Assembly (NCBI RefSeq): GCF_003989825.1
Contig: NZ_RZHE01000007.1
Coordinates: 1-64,000 of the forward strand
Source: Vreelandella populi
GTDB lineage: Bacteria; Pseudomonadota; Gammaproteobacteria; Pseudomonadales; Halomonadaceae
Direction: 5' to 3'
Length of the DNA: 64,000 nucleotides
The notes below the pieces were generated by a model that worked only from the letters and a program-made list of their open reading frames with translations, was not told the DNA's origin and made no database searches. Shown in pieces: positions 53,233 through 63,670 of the stretch; position 1 is the stretch's first letter, and every line of letters begins with the position of its first letter. Position numbers and translations under genes: made by a program.

Positions 53233-54418
53233 GGGCAAACCACAGATGGCAACTGATACACCCAGGGACCCGCAGGATGTTGGCTATACATTGCCTACTA
53301 TCCTCGCGGTGGCCGTGCATTTGGGTATTATTGTTTTTAGTCTGATTAACTGGCCAAGCAGCTCAGCGGAACCTGATTCATCGTCCATAGTGCAAGCCAC
53401 TCTGGTCAGTACAGAAACCTTTACTGATCAGGCTCAGCAGGTAACCGAGCAGCAGGCAGCTATGAACACCGCGGCTGAACCCACGGAGACGCCTGATACA
53501 AGCGAGCCCGAAGCCACCGCGCCGGAGCCGGACACTCAGGCAGCCGAACAGCAGCAAGCTGCTGAAGAAGCTGCCCGACAAGAAGCACAGGCGCAAGCTG
53601 AGGCACTTGCTGAGGCTCGGGCGGCCGCCGAAGCAGATGCTCAGCGGCGTGCTGAAGAGGCTGAACGCGTAGCGCAGGAACAGGCAGCTCAGGCTGAAGC
53701 GCGTGAGGCCGAGGCACAGCGTCAGCGCGAAGCCGAAGCGCAGCGAGCCCAAGAGCAGGCAGAAGCCGAACGCCAGCGTGAAGCAGAGGCGCAACGTGCT
53801 CGTGAAGAGGCCGAAGCTCTGCGGGAAAGAGAGGCGGAAGAGCAGCGTCAACGCGAGGCGGAAGCTGAAGCTGAAGCTGAGCGGCAGCGTGAAGCCGAAG
53901 AGGCACGAGCACGCGAAGAAGCGGAGGCAGAAGCACGGCGCGAAGCAGAAGCCGAGCGTGAGCGGGAGGCAGCCGCACAGCGGGAACGCGAAGTTGAAGC
54001 TCAACGCCAGCGTGAAGCCGAGGCCGAGCGCCAACGGCAGGCGGCAGCTGAAGCCGCAGAGGCGGCCATGCAGCGTCAGCTAGCCGGTGAAGCCGAAGCG
54101 GCGGCCAATGCACAGCAGGCACAACAGGCAGCCAACAGCTTTATCAATATTGTGCGTCGCGCTGTCGAACAGGCATGGCTGATACCGCCTGGAGCAAGCG
54201 ATTCATTGAGTGCTACGCTTCAAATACGCTTAGGCCCATCGGGAGAGCTGCTCGCAGCATCAATTGCGACATCAAGTGGCGATAGTGCTTTTGATCGGTC
54301 TGCCATACAAGCTGTTGAACAGGCTGCGCCGTTTAGCGAATTGAGAGATTTGCCAGCGGATCAGCAACGAAACTTACGTCAAATTAATCTGCGATTTACC
54401 CCGGGAGATGTTCGCTAA
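53225..54418 (+). CDS. tolA: Tol-Pal system protein TolA
   Basis: The 397-residue protein has a single N-terminal helix ([20 protein letters not shown]), a very long Ala/Glu/Arg/Gln helical domain (about 75-295, with many [14 protein letters not shown] repeats) that spans the periplasm, and a C-terminal TonB-like domain ([40 protein letters not shown]) that contacts Pal and TolB. The start is uncertain: ATG 53225 is used, ATG 53246 is an alternative. The stop overlaps tolB (TAATG). Confidence 0.94.
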   Translation: MAKGKPQMATDTPRDPQDVGYTLPTILAVAVHLGIIVFSLINWPSSSAEPDSSSIVQATLVSTETFTDQAQQVTEQQAAMNTAAEPTETPDTSEPEATAPEPDTQAAEQQQAAEEAARQEAQAQAEALAEARAAAEADAQRRAEEAERVAQEQAAQAEAREAEAQRQREAEAQRAQEQAEAERQREAEAQRAREEAEALREREAEEQRQREAEAEAEAERQREAEEARAREEAEAEARREAEAEREREAAAQREREVEAQRQREAEAERQRQAAAEAAEAAMQRQLAGEAEAAANAQQAQQAANSFINIVRRAVEQAWLIPPGASDSLSATLQIRLGPSGELLAASIATSSGDSAFDRSAIQAVEQAAPFSELRDLPADQQRNLRQINLRFTPGDVR

Positions 54419-55704
54419 TGCAAATACTGAGCAAAGTGTGGTTATTCTGCGCGCTGCTATTCATTAGCAGTGCGGCAAGTGCCCAATTGACCATTGAAAT
54501 TACGCGGGGGAGCGATCAGGCCCTGCCGATTGGGGTAGTGCCTTTTGCGGGCAACGAGGGTATGTCAGAAGATATTGCCCAAATTGTACAGGATGACCTT
54601 GAACGCAGCGGGTTGTTTGATCCGCTTGAGCGCAGCGCCATGTTTGAAAAGCCAAGCCAGGCTGACGATGTTGAGTTTGGCACTTGGCGCTCGCTTGATG
54701 TTCGCTATCTGGTAGTGGGGCGCGCTCAGCAAACGGGTAACGGTTACCAGCTGCAATTTGACTTGATGGATATCAGCGGTCAACGCCGAATGATCGGCGA
54801 AACGGTTACCGCGAATGCCAACGACTTGCGCGGTGCCGCCCACTATATCAGTGATCAGATTTTTGAAGCGATTACCGATATTCGTGGTGCTTTCTCGACC
54901 AGCATCGCTTACATCACAGCACAGGGTCTTGGCGATAATATGCAGTTCGGCCTTTATGTTGCCGATGCTGATGGGCGCAACAGCCAGCAGGTATTGACCT
55001 CAGATCAACCGATCATGTCGCCTGCCTGGTCGCCTGATGGACGCAAGCTTGCCTATGTATCTTTTGAAAGCGAGCGCCCGGCTATCTATATTCAGGATGT
55101 GGCAACGGGCCAGCGCGTTCAGGCAACCTCCTTTGATGGCATCAATGGAGCGCCGAGCTGGTCGCCGGATGGCCGCCGCATCGCCATGTCGTTATCTAAA
55201 GATGGGCAACCTGAAATCTACATCATGGATATCACCAACCGTTCCGTTGAGCGTATTACCAATAGCAACAGTATTGATACAGAACCCGCGTGGTCGCCAG
55301 ATGGACGCAGCCTGCTATTCACCTCTGACCGTAGCGGTGGACCCCAGATCTACCAGCACACGTTAGGCAGCGGTGAAACAAAACGTTTAACGTTTACAGG
55401 TAATTACAACGCGCGGGCACGCTATTCACCCGATGGTGACCAGATCTTTTTAGTGCATCGTTCAAGCCGCGGTTATCAAGTAGCACGTCAGGATCTGGAC
55501 GGTGGACGCTTGGTAGTACTAAGTGATTCAACAAGAGATGAATCTCCTAGTGTTGCGCCGAACGGGACCATGGTAATCTTCGCTACCCAACAGGGTAACA
55601 ACGGGGTGCTGAGTGCCGTTTCTGCCGATGGGCGGTCGTCATTCCGGCTTCCTGCAGCACAAGGTGATGTGCGCGATCCCGCATGGTCACCATTTTTAAA
55701 TTGA
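54418..55704 (+). CDS. tolB: Tol-Pal system beta-propeller protein TolB
   Basis: The 428-residue periplasmic protein has a signal peptide ([16 protein letters not shown]), an N-terminal domain, and a six-bladed propeller with repeated WSPDGR motifs (for example [45 protein letters not shown]). It binds Pal and TolA. Translation is coupled to tolA by a one-base overlap. Confidence 0.96.
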   Translation: MQILSKVWLFCALLFISSAASAQLTIEITRGSDQALPIGVVPFAGNEGMSEDIAQIVQDDLERSGLFDPLERSAMFEKPSQADDVEFGTWRSLDVRYLVVGRAQQTGNGYQLQFDLMDISGQRRMIGETVTANANDLRGAAHYISDQIFEAITDIRGAFSTSIAYITAQGLGDNMQFGLYVADADGRNSQQVLTSDQPIMSPAWSPDGRKLAYVSFESERPAIYIQDVATGQRVQATSFDGINGAPSWSPDGRRIAMSLSKDGQPEIYIMDITNRSVERITNSNSIDTEPAWSPDGRSLLFTSDRSGGPQIYQHTLGSGETKRLTFTGNYNARARYSPDGDQIFLVHRSSRGYQVARQDLDGGRLVVLSDSTRDESPSVAPNGTMVIFATQQGNNGVLSAVSADGRSSFRLPAAQGDVRDPAWSPFLN

Positions 55705-55746
55705 TGATAAATAGTATTAATTTTCTTTCAGGCAAGGAGTCTGATT

Positions 55747-56298
55747 ATGCAACTTAAGCCGTTGGCTCGCTCATTGGCAGTAGCGTTATCTATCGTAGTA
55801 ATCGCTGGCTGTTCCAGCACCGGCGGAACCCAGGATGGAGATTCTTACGGAAGCCAGGATGGCAGCAGCACGGGCATGGGCGCAGGCACGTCAGGCGCAG
55901 GTACCGGTGGTCAGTACGGTTCTACCACGGGTTCTGGTTCAGGTGCTGGTCAGCAAGCTGATTCTCGGATTCCTGAAGTACGTACCATTTACTTCGATTA
56001 CGACCGTGACACCATCAAGAGCGAATATGAGTCTGCGGTAATGGCACATGCACGCTACCTGCGTGCTAACCCGAATGCACAGGTTGTACTGCATGGTCAT
56101 ACCGACGAGCGCGGTACTCGTGAATACAACATGGCTCTGGGTGAGCGTCGTGCCCGTGCCGTTCAGCGTTTCCTGAACATTCAAGGCGTTTCCAATTCAC
56201 AAATGAGCGTTGTGAGCTACGGCGAAGAGCGTCCGGCCGCTAGCGGTCAGACTGAAAGCGCCTACTCACAGAACCGTCGCGTTGTGTTCAACTACTGA
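55747..56298 (+). CDS. pal: Peptidoglycan-associated lipoprotein Pal
   Basis: The 183-residue lipoprotein has a lipobox (VVIAGC, Cys near 22), a Gly/Ser-rich linker longer than in E. coli, and an OmpA-like domain with IYFDYDRDTIKSEYE and the peptidoglycan-binding HGHTDERGTREYNMALGERR. It anchors the outer membrane to the cell wall. GGCAAGGAG precedes ATG at 55747. Confidence 0.96.
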   Translation: MQLKPLARSLAVALSIVVIAGCSSTGGTQDGDSYGSQDGSSTGMGAGTSGAGTGGQYGSTTGSGSGAGQQADSRIPEVRTIYFDYDRDTIKSEYESAVMAHARYLRANPNAQVVLHGHTDERGTREYNMALGERRARAVQRFLNIQGVSNSQMSVVSYGEERPAASGQTESAYSQNRRVVFNY

Positions 56299-56363
56299 TA
56301 GCATTTAATTACTGATACCGTTGGCGTTCCTGATGGCACGCCGATGTTATCTACGGAGTTGTC

Positions 56364-57158
56364 ATGAATCACAGTCTCAAACGCTATTTTGAGAGGCTGT
56401 GCGGTGCGGGAGCCTTAGTGCTCCCGCTGTCCGTATTGCCACTCACGGCGGTTGCCCAGCAACCGCTCGTTCAAGATCTTTCTTCGGGTAATTCCAGCGG
56501 CTTCTACCAACAGACCCAGCGTCAGGAGCCTGCCGGCGGTAATCTTGTACTGTTTAATCAGGTAGAAGAACATCAACAGGAAATTCAGCAGTTGCGTGGG
56601 CAGATTGAAGAATTGCGCCACCAGCTTGAGCAGTTGAAGCGTCAATCCCAGCAGCAGTATCTAGATATCGAAGACCGCCTGATGAACAGTGGTCCGACAC
56701 AACTTGAACAGGCGACGCCTCAGGTCGAGCCGGAAGCCGCTCAGGAAGTGATTAACGCACCCTCAGCGCGTAATGTCAGTGAAGATGCCCAGGCAGACTA
56801 TCAAGCTGCTTTTGCTCATGTTCAGGCGCGCCAATTTGATCAAGCCATCGAAGCGTTTGAAGAATTTGTAGCGGCGCATCCCGAGAGTAGTCTAGCTGCC
56901 AATGGTCACTACTGGCTGGGTGAACTTTACGCTGCAGAAGGCCAGCTAAGCGAGGCTGATGCCGCCTTTGGACGTGTTATTGAACAGTTTGGCAGCAGCA
57001 GTAAAGTGCCTGATGCGCTTTACAAGCTTGGCCTGGTTAAAGCGCGCCAGGGGGAAGCCGAGAAAAGCCGCGAGCTTCTAGAGCAGGTGCGTGATGATTA
57101 CCCGCAAAGTAGTGCGGCAGGGCTTGCCAATGATTTTCTTCGCCAATCTGCTGGTTAA
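56364..57158 (+). CDS. cpoB: Cell-division coordinator CpoB (YbgF)
   Basis: The 264-residue periplasmic protein has a signal peptide (cleavage near VAQQ), a coiled-coil trimerisation segment (about 60-105; EEHQQEIQQLRGQIEELRHQ) and a C-terminal TPR domain (DYQAAFAHVQARQFDQAIEA; SLAANGHYWLGELYAAEGQL). CpoB links peptidoglycan synthesis by PBP1B to Tol-driven constriction. It closes the tol-pal cluster. Confidence 0.93.
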   Translation: MNHSLKRYFERLCGAGALVLPLSVLPLTAVAQQPLVQDLSSGNSSGFYQQTQRQEPAGGNLVLFNQVEEHQQEIQQLRGQIEELRHQLEQLKRQSQQQYLDIEDRLMNSGPTQLEQATPQVEPEAAQEVINAPSARNVSEDAQADYQAAFAHVQARQFDQAIEAFEEFVAAHPESSLAANGHYWLGELYAAEGQLSEADAAFGRVIEQFGSSSKVPDALYKLGLVKARQGEAEKSRELLEQVRDDYPQSSAAGLANDFLRQSAG

Positions 57159-57191
57159 TACTGCATTGCTTGTTTGTATTCAGGAACTTTC

Positions 57192-57959
57192 ATGAGCTGT
57201 AAAATCGACTATCAAGCACCGCCTGACCTGCTTGCAAACCGAGTCATTCTGGTAACAGGAGCTGGCGATGGTATTGGCCGTACGGCAGCTTTAAGTTATG
57301 CACGTCATGGTGCGACCGTTATTTTGCTGGGTCGTACCATTAAAAAACTTGAGCGGGTCTACGACGAAATTGAAGCAGCGGGTGGGCCACAGCCGGCTAT
57401 TTTTCCGCTTAATTTTGAGGGCGCTTCCCTGGCCGATTTTCATGACATGGCCCTAACGCTCGAAAAGGAGTTTGGCCGCCTGGATGGACTTCTACACAAT
57501 GCAAGCCTGCTAGGCCGAATCACGCCGTTTGCACAATATGATCCAGAGCTATGGGAGCAGGTGATGCAGGTAAACATCAATGGCCCGATCTGGATGACGC
57601 AGGCATTGCTGCCTTTGCTGGAAAAATCCGAAGACGCTTCGGTTATTTTCACCTCATCAAGCGTTGGCCGAAAAGGGCGGGCTTACTGGGGCGCCTACTC
57701 GGTTTCCAAGTTTGCCACGGAAGGGTTTATGGAGGTATTGGCTGATGAACTTGAAAGTCAGCCCCATTTGCGTGTTAACACCTTAAACCCTGGCGCTACA
57801 CGTACCCAGATGCGGCGAAGTGCTTATCCAGGCGAAGACCCCGCCACGCTGCGTACCCCTGAAGACATCATGCCGACTTATTTATGGCTGATGGGTCCTG
57901 AAAGTGCAGGTGTTAGCGGGCAGAAATTTGACGCTCAGCCGCCGCGTGTCAGCGCATAG
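57192..57959 (+). CDS. yciK: YciK-type short-chain oxidoreductase
   Basis: The 255-residue short-chain dehydrogenase has the NAD(P) motif VTGAGDGIGRTAAL, LHNASLLG, catalytic Ser in VIFTSSSVGRKGRAYWG and Y-x3-K (YSVSKFA), and the YciK-specific INPGATRTQMRRSAYPGEDP-like end. The substrate is unknown. It neighbours mupP and ubiG as in Pseudomonas, but faces them convergently. AGGAAC precedes ATG at 57192. Confidence 0.9.
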   Translation: MSCKIDYQAPPDLLANRVILVTGAGDGIGRTAALSYARHGATVILLGRTIKKLERVYDEIEAAGGPQPAIFPLNFEGASLADFHDMALTLEKEFGRLDGLLHNASLLGRITPFAQYDPELWEQVMQVNINGPIWMTQALLPLLEKSEDASVIFTSSSVGRKGRAYWGAYSVSKFATEGFMEVLADELESQPHLRVNTLNPGATRTQMRRSAYPGEDPATLRTPEDIMPTYLWLMGPESAGVSGQKFDAQPPRVSA

Positions 57960-58003
57960 CAGCCGAGCATACTCAAGCCATTAGGGACCTGAGTACTCAA
58001 ACC

Positions 58004-58678
58004 TTATTTTGCGAAGTTAAACGCTTTGAGGGCTTCCACCAGCATCGTGCACGTTTCAAACCATAGATCGGCCGACCACTGCTGGTAATCATCCTCTTCG
58101 CTGATATACCCATAGCCAACGGCTACGGCGGTCATCCCGGCCGCCTTGGCTGCCTGCATATCCCGCACGTGATCACCTACGTACCAGCACTCGCTGGGCG
58201 CTACACCTAACCGTCGCGCCGCCTCCCATAAGGGTTCGGGGTGGGGTTTCTTGACGCTCAGGTCGTCTGCACAAAGCAGCGCTCCGGGCACTAGCGAAAG
58301 CGCTTCAAGTAACGGTTCTGTGTACACTCGAGGCTTGTTGGTCACAATTCCCCACGGTCGCTGGCTGCCATGCCAATCCATCAGCCACTGATCCAGAGGA
58401 TCAAATACCCGGCTATCAACAGCCACGGCTTGCGCATAACTATCCAGCAAGAACTGTCGCGCAGTATCGTGTTCAGGCGTGCCATGCTCAAGTGCCAGCG
58501 CCAGGGTTACCAGTGCACTGCCGCCATTGGAAACCTGTCGACGAATCTGTTCGTAAGGCAGTGGCGCCAGCCCATGGTGGGTACGCAAAGCATTGGTTGC
58601 CCGGGCAAGATCGGGGGCGGTATCCACCAAGGTGCCATCAAGGTCAAACAATACCGCAAGCGGTGCAGTCTTTGACAT
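58004..58678 (-). CDS. mupP: HAD phosphatase, probably N-acetylmuramic acid 6-phosphate phosphatase MupP
   Basis: The 224-residue HAD hydrolase has motif I VLFDLDGTLVDTAPDLARAT (near 9), motif II GIVTNKP and motif IV YVGDHVRDMQAAKAAGM. Phosphoglycolate phosphatases (Gph) have the same motifs; the ubiG-mupP-yciK neighbourhood known from Pseudomonas favours MupP, which recycles muramic acid in cell-wall salvage. It overlaps ubiG by one base (TAATG), so both are one transcript. Confidence 0.8.
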   Translation of the reverse strand: MSKTAPLAVLFDLDGTLVDTAPDLARATNALRTHHGLAPLPYEQIRRQVSNGGSALVTLALALEHGTPEHDTARQFLLDSYAQAVAVDSRVFDPLDQWLMDWHGSQRPWGIVTNKPRVYTEPLLEALSLVPGALLCADDLSVKKPHPEPLWEAARRLGVAPSECWYVGDHVRDMQAAKAAGMTAVAVGYGYISEEDDYQQWSADLWFETCTMLVEALKAFNFAK

Positions 58679-59421
58679 TATTGGCTCACTTTACGGCAAT
58701 ACATCATGTAGTTGACCGACACATCATTGGTTACCAGACGATAGCGGCGGGTGAGCGGGTTATAGGTCAGGCCCGTTTGCTCGCGCACTTCCAACCCAAC
58801 GTCACGTGACCAGGCAGCCATTTCAGAAGGCCGAATAAACTTGGCGTAGTCGTGGGTACCACGCGGTAATAGCTTGAGTACATACTCAGCACCCAGGATC
58901 GCAAAGGCGTAGGATTTTGGGGTGCGGTTAAGTGTCGAGAAAAACACATATCCACCGGGCCTTACCAGCGCGCAGCAGGCACGAATAACCGAAGCAGGGT
59001 CGGGCACGTGTTCAAGCATTTCCATACAGGTCACTACGTCAAAGTGACCTGGCTGCTCGGCCGCCAGTGCTTCAACGCTAATATGCCGATAATCAATGGA
59101 TACGCCGCTCTCTTCAGCATGCAGACGGGCAACGGCCAATGGCGCCTCTCCCAGATCAACGCCAGTCACCTGGGCGCCGCGATGCGCCATTGATTCACTT
59201 AATATGCCGCCACCGCAGCCAACATCGAGTACCTTTTTGCCAGCCAGCCCCGCGCGTGCGTCAATAAAGTTAAGGCGTAGAGGATTGATATCATGCAGCG
59301 GCTTGAATTCGCCTTTCGAATCCCACCAGCGGCTAGCAAGTGCTTCAAATTTAGCAACTTCTGCTACATCGACATTGTCTTGGTAGCGGTCAGCAGTGCT
59401 ATCCTGAGGTGTCGCTTGCAT
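58678..59421 (-). CDS. ubiG: Ubiquinone biosynthesis O-methyltransferase UbiG
   Basis: The 247-residue SAM-dependent methyltransferase performs both O-methylations in ubiquinone synthesis. SAM-binding motif [16 protein letters not shown] (near 66), [12 protein letters not shown] (near 130) and [20 protein letters not shown] are typical, and [19 protein letters not shown] is the family N-terminus. ATG at 59421 has GGGAG seven bases upstream. Confidence 0.95.
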   Translation of the reverse strand: MQATPQDSTADRYQDNVDVAEVAKFEALASRWWDSKGEFKPLHDINPLRLNFIDARAGLAGKKVLDVGCGGGILSESMAHRGAQVTGVDLGEAPLAVARLHAEESGVSIDYRHISVEALAAEQPGHFDVVTCMEMLEHVPDPASVIRACCALVRPGGYVFFSTLNRTPKSYAFAILGAEYVLKLLPRGTHDYAKFIRPSEMAAWSRDVGLEVREQTGLTYNPLTRRYRLVTNDVSVNYMMYCRKVSQ

Positions 59422-59626
59422 GTGTTGGCTCCCATGGTTAGTAAGCCGTAGATGGAAATTCTCCATCCAGTCTGGCTGTTGGCGTCAAGTGACGAGTGGC
59501 ATCCACTCAATCGTTCAGTATTATGGGCATTCTAACCACTCCTGGGTCAGAACGCATAAAAAGGACCATTGTATGAATTTTATAGCGATATCTTTTCGCT
59601 TTTCCGCCGCACAAGGAGTCTGGTAG

Positions 59627-60919
59627 ATGCGCGTATTACTCTATGGCAGCGAACTAAGTGCCGTGACGGCTGCCGCCGCTCTGGCATGGGTGGGCCATCA
59701 GGTTGAATGGTTGCTTCATGAAAGCGCACCTTGGGCAACGCTATCTCAAGCGGATTGGCTACGCCGGGAACCTGAATTGATGCCGCATATCCAGCAGGCA
59801 CTGACCGATGGAACGCTGCGTCTGATCGATCAGGTCAATGAGGCTTCCACCGCGGATATTATCTGGCTTGCCCTTTCTCCCAGTCAGCGACAATCAGCCA
59901 GCGCGCTACTTCAAACGCCTCAGCTTCCCATACAGCACGGCGTGGTATTAGTTAACAACTCAACATTCCCAGTGGGTGAGACAGAGCGCCTGCATGACCT
60001 CATGAGCGAGCAGCACAGTAGCGTTGCCCTGCCGGACACCTTGGAAGAAGGCCGTGCCTGGGCATCCTTCACTCGGCCCACACGCTGGCTGCTGGGATGT
60101 GATGATGCCCATGGCGAACAGGTTGTGCGCGAACTTTTGCGCGCTTTCAATCGTCGTCAGGAAGTTTTTCAGCCCATGCCACGCCGGGCGGCCGAGCTGA
60201 CCAAGTTAGCCATCAACGGCATGCTGGCCACGCGTATCAGCTATATGAATGAAATCGCTGGCCTGGCGGACACGCTTGGAGTAGATGTTGAGCATGTCCG
60301 CCAAGGGATGGGCGCCGATACGCGTATTGGTTTTGAATACCTGTATCCAGGCTGTGGGTTTGGCGGTCCTAATTTTTCGCGCGATTTAATGCGCCTGGCC
60401 GATGTGCAATCCAAAAGCGGGCGCTACTCTGCACTGCTTGAGCAGGTGATGGATATTAACGAGCATAAGAAAGAGACCCTCTTTCGGAAGTTATGGGCTC
60501 ATTTCGAGGGTGAGCTTGCCGGCAAAACAGTGGCTATCTGGGGGGCAGCCTTCAAGCCGGGAACGGCACGCATTGACCACGCTCCGGTATTAACGCTTCT
60601 GGAAGCCCTATGGGCACAGGGTGCCAAGGTAAGGCTCCACGATCCAGCGGCTACCAGTGCGCTGCATCAGCTCGTGGGTGAGCGGAATGACCTGCAAACC
60701 TTCGATCAGGATCCTTACCAAGCATGTGAAGGTGCTGATGCACTCATGCTGGTAACCGAATGGAAGTCATACTGGAATCCCGATTGGCATCGTCTGGCTT
60801 CAATGTTAAACGCTAAACTCGTGTTAGATGGCAGAAATATCTACGATCCTACTTTTGTTGCCAGCTGCGGGTTAAAGTACCGTGGTATTGGTCGTCGCGC
60901 CGACCCCACGTCTTTTTGA
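59627..60919 (+). CDS. UDP-glucose/GDP-mannose dehydrogenase-like protein lacking the catalytic cysteine
   Basis: The 430-residue protein aligns by eye with UDP-glucose dehydrogenases over its whole length: NNSTFPVGETERL (STVPVGT region), ELTKLAINGMLATRISYMNE (catalytic Lys and Asn kept), VAIWGAAFKPGTARID and ALMLVTEW. Two key sites are lost. The catalytic Cys of GFGGSCFPKD is replaced (GFGGPNFSRD), and the N-terminal GxGxxG of the NAD site reads GSELSA. It is probably a pseudoenzyme or has another activity. It lies nine bases upstream of a coiled-coil membrane protein and in line with tamAB. Confidence 0.85.
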   Translation: MRVLLYGSELSAVTAAAALAWVGHQVEWLLHESAPWATLSQADWLRREPELMPHIQQALTDGTLRLIDQVNEASTADIIWLALSPSQRQSASALLQTPQLPIQHGVVLVNNSTFPVGETERLHDLMSEQHSSVALPDTLEEGRAWASFTRPTRWLLGCDDAHGEQVVRELLRAFNRRQEVFQPMPRRAAELTKLAINGMLATRISYMNEIAGLADTLGVDVEHVRQGMGADTRIGFEYLYPGCGFGGPNFSRDLMRLADVQSKSGRYSALLEQVMDINEHKKETLFRKLWAHFEGELAGKTVAIWGAAFKPGTARIDHAPVLTLLEALWAQGAKVRLHDPAATSALHQLVGERNDLQTFDQDPYQACEGADALMLVTEWKSYWNPDWHRLASMLNAKLVLDGRNIYDPTFVASCGLKYRGIGRRADPTSF

Positions 60920-60928
60920 GGAAACGTC

Positions 60929-61759
60929 ATGCCCAATTCGACGCCATCTCGACGCATTGTCCCGGATGTGGACCAAAGCTTGGCGGCCCAGCATTTACGC
61001 CATCGAAAAGGGCCGCGTATGTGGCCTTTATGGCTCGCGGTGTTCATCCTCTTTGCATTACTGGCAGCCGTCTCTGTCGGGGCATGGTTGGAGCGTGAGC
61101 AGCTACTCTCAGAAATTCATCGGATTAGCGGCGAAGCTTCCAATGTTCATGCTCGGCTCGATTCAGGCGACCTGGACGTTCAAGATACAATCACGTTTAT
61201 GCAAGCGCAGATGACAACGCTGTTTCAAGAACAGGAGCAGCTATCCATCGCGTTAACCAATACACGTGAAGAAATATACGGCGTGCTTACCGATAACGAA
61301 GATCAGGTATCAAACGACGCGCTCGTGTCGCTTAGTGAGCGTCTTAGCACCTTTGAGGAGCATGCCGAGCTTCGTGATCGCCAGCTGACTGCACTGCGCA
61401 CTTCGCTTGATGCCCTGGAGCAGACAGGCGTTTCAGCCAGGCAGGGGCTGGTTGAAGAGGTCGATTATTTAAAACAAAACACCACCCAACAGCTAACGTC
61501 CCTAGAGGAGCAGTCGACTGAGTTGCGCCGCACGCTTGAAGGACAGTTGACAGCCCAAAATGATGCGGTCGTTGAGCGTTTTAATATGCTGGAAACCGAG
61601 TTAAATACGCTACAGTTAGAGTCAGCATCCTCTTTTGAAGAACAAGTTGCGAGCTTTGAGCAGCAGTGGAGCCAGCGTATAACGGCGCTTGAAAGTGATA
61701 TACGCCAGCTGCGTCAGGCTCAATTAGCATTCAGCGCCCAAATTGAGATGCTTAGATAA
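60929..61759 (+). CDS. Single-span membrane protein with long coiled coil
   Basis: The 276-residue protein has a short cytoplasmic N-terminus, one transmembrane helix (PLWLAVFILFALLAAVSVGA, about 33-52) and a long helical region rich in Glu, Gln and Leu (about 60-275) that should form a periplasmic coiled coil. I recognise no family. GAGGAAACGTC precedes ATG at 60929, nine bases after the dehydrogenase-like gene, so they are co-transcribed, and tamA follows 54 bases later. A structural or scaffold role in the envelope is inferred. Confidence 0.75.
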   Translation: MPNSTPSRRIVPDVDQSLAAQHLRHRKGPRMWPLWLAVFILFALLAAVSVGAWLEREQLLSEIHRISGEASNVHARLDSGDLDVQDTITFMQAQMTTLFQEQEQLSIALTNTREEIYGVLTDNEDQVSNDALVSLSERLSTFEEHAELRDRQLTALRTSLDALEQTGVSARQGLVEEVDYLKQNTTQQLTSLEEQSTELRRTLEGQLTAQNDAVVERFNMLETELNTLQLESASSFEEQVASFEQQWSQRITALESDIRQLRQAQLAFSAQIEMLR

Positions 61760-61813
61760 GTAGTTACGTTATAAAAAAGCTATTTAGTCGCTGATTTAAT
61801 AGGGATTTTATGT

Positions 61814-63661
61814 ATGGGAAGACAACAGCGATGGCGTTCAGCCGCTTACACGGCTTGTTTTATGGCACTCCCCTTATATGTTATTAGCGTGCCAGCTGCT
61901 TGGGCGCTAACCGCCGCAATTGACGGCGTAGAAGGGGATATTGAGGAGAATATCAGCGCTTATCTGGAAAGCATTGATGAGGAGCAGTATACCGATGTCC
62001 GCCTGGAAGGTGAGATACGTAACCGTACTCAGGAAGCTATGCGGGTGTATGGCTACTACGAGCCTGACATCAGGGTTGAGCTTGAACCAGTCAGGCTAAC
62101 CATTGAGCCTGGCCCACGCATCGAGATAGAAGTACTTTCGATTAACATCGAAGGCGATGCTAGAGATGATGCGCCGTTCAAAGAAGCCTTGGAGGACTTT
62201 CCTTTAAGTGAAGGCGAGCCATTGCTTCATGCTCCATGGGATAGCCTGCGCTCACAGTTCTCCGGGCTGGCGATAGAACGCGGCTATTTTGATTGGAGCT
62301 TTACTGATCGACGCATGGAAGTCCGCCCATACCTGCAGAGCGCTAGGCTCTATATGAACTTCGATAGCGGCCCCCGCTACCGGTTTGGCAATACCTATAT
62401 TACAGGTAGTCATATCGAACCTGAGCGTTTACAGAATTTACAAACCTACGAAGATGACGAGCCGTACCTTGCCACATCGCTGGCTACTTACAATCAGCGT
62501 CTGGCTGAGACGGGCTGGTTCAGATCCGTTACCGTTCGTCCTCGATTGGAAACCGCTCAAGAGCTTACCATTACCCCCCACGGTGGCGGCGACCCATGGT
62601 TTAACGAAGCTACAGCGACCCAGCCCACGCGGCCATTAATCAGCAGTGCAGCTCTTGCTAGTGTGCTTATGCTTAACCATCGTGATAATACTCGTGTGCC
62701 TATTGATGTAAGCGTTGAGCCTGCTGACCGCCATCAGTTTGAAGTCGGTATCGGTTACGCCACCGATGTAGGCCCGCGGCTACGGTTTAGCTGGCATCAA
62801 CCATGGATCAATAGTTATGGCCACAGTCTAGATCACGACCTCTATCTTTCAGCGCCTGAGCAGCGCTTCACCGGCGTCTACAATATTCCCCTTGAAGATC
62901 CACTGCGTGACAGTTACCGGCTGCAGTACGGGGTTCGTAATATTGATGACAGCGATACCCAATCCCTGGAAGCTGGGGTTGAGCTTGGTCGTCGTTGGCA
63001 GTTTGACAATGATTGGGTACAGACAATCTATTTTCGCACCACCTATGAAGACTTTACCCAGGGCGGTGAGGCGGATCAGGTATGGCTCTTCTACCCGGGT
63101 ATACAGTGGTCAAGAACGCGAACTCGTCCACAGCGCTTTCCGCTCTGGGGGGATCGCCAACAGCTTTCGGTGGAGTACTCAGACACAGTTTGGGGGTCAG
63201 ATGCCCAGTTTACCCGTCTAACCGGTGATACTGAGTTGATACGCACTATCGGTAACGACAATCGCTTTTCAGCGCGTTTGAGCATCGGGGCTATTGAAAC
63301 GGATGATTTTTCCAAGCTGCCGCCTTCACTGCGTTTCTTCGCAGGCGGTGATCGCAGTGTTCGCGGCTACTCATACGAAAGCCTTGCACCACGCAATGCT
63401 GAAGGGCGCTTGCGGGGCGGCCAGCAGATGCTTACTTCGAGCCTTGAGTATCAGCGCCGTGTCAGAGATAACTGGTGGGGAGCCACGTTTATTGATACCG
63501 GTGATGCCTTTGATGACTGGGGGCCGAATGATTTAAAAACCGGGGCAGGGGTCGGGGTCCGCTGGGTGTCACCCGTAGGGCCAATTCGATTTGATGTAGC
63601 GCATCCCTTCGATCACGAAGATGCTTTTCGTTTGCATTTTTCCATCGGCCCGGAATTCTAG
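61814..63661 (+). CDS. tamA: Translocation and assembly module protein TamA (Omp85 family)
   Basis: The 615-residue outer-membrane protein has a signal peptide (ALPLYVISVPAAWALTAA), three POTRA-like domains (about 30-260) and a C-terminal 16-strand barrel (about 300-615) with the Omp85 motif FFAGGDRSVRGYSYESLAP and the end GPIRFDVAHPFD...HFSIGPEF. TamA works with TamB in outer-membrane protein insertion or phospholipid transport. AGGGA lies eight bases before ATG at 61814. Confidence 0.92.
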   Translation: MGRQQRWRSAAYTACFMALPLYVISVPAAWALTAAIDGVEGDIEENISAYLESIDEEQYTDVRLEGEIRNRTQEAMRVYGYYEPDIRVELEPVRLTIEPGPRIEIEVLSINIEGDARDDAPFKEALEDFPLSEGEPLLHAPWDSLRSQFSGLAIERGYFDWSFTDRRMEVRPYLQSARLYMNFDSGPRYRFGNTYITGSHIEPERLQNLQTYEDDEPYLATSLATYNQRLAETGWFRSVTVRPRLETAQELTITPHGGGDPWFNEATATQPTRPLISSAALASVLMLNHRDNTRVPIDVSVEPADRHQFEVGIGYATDVGPRLRFSWHQPWINSYGHSLDHDLYLSAPEQRFTGVYNIPLEDPLRDSYRLQYGVRNIDDSDTQSLEAGVELGRRWQFDNDWVQTIYFRTTYEDFTQGGEADQVWLFYPGIQWSRTRTRPQRFPLWGDRQQLSVEYSDTVWGSDAQFTRLTGDTELIRTIGNDNRFSARLSIGAIETDDFSKLPPSLRFFAGGDRSVRGYSYESLAPRNAEGRLRGGQQMLTSSLEYQRRVRDNWWGATFIDTGDAFDDWGPNDLKTGAGVGVRWVSPVGPIRFDVAHPFDHEDAFRLHFSIGPEF

Positions 63662-63670
63662 GAGCACGTT

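Noticed and set aside
53378..54122. Long minus-strand frames opposite tolA
   Set aside because: They are by-products of the Ala/Glu/Arg/Gln repeat codons of the TolA helical domain and encode low-complexity Leu/Phe/Pro-rich strings.
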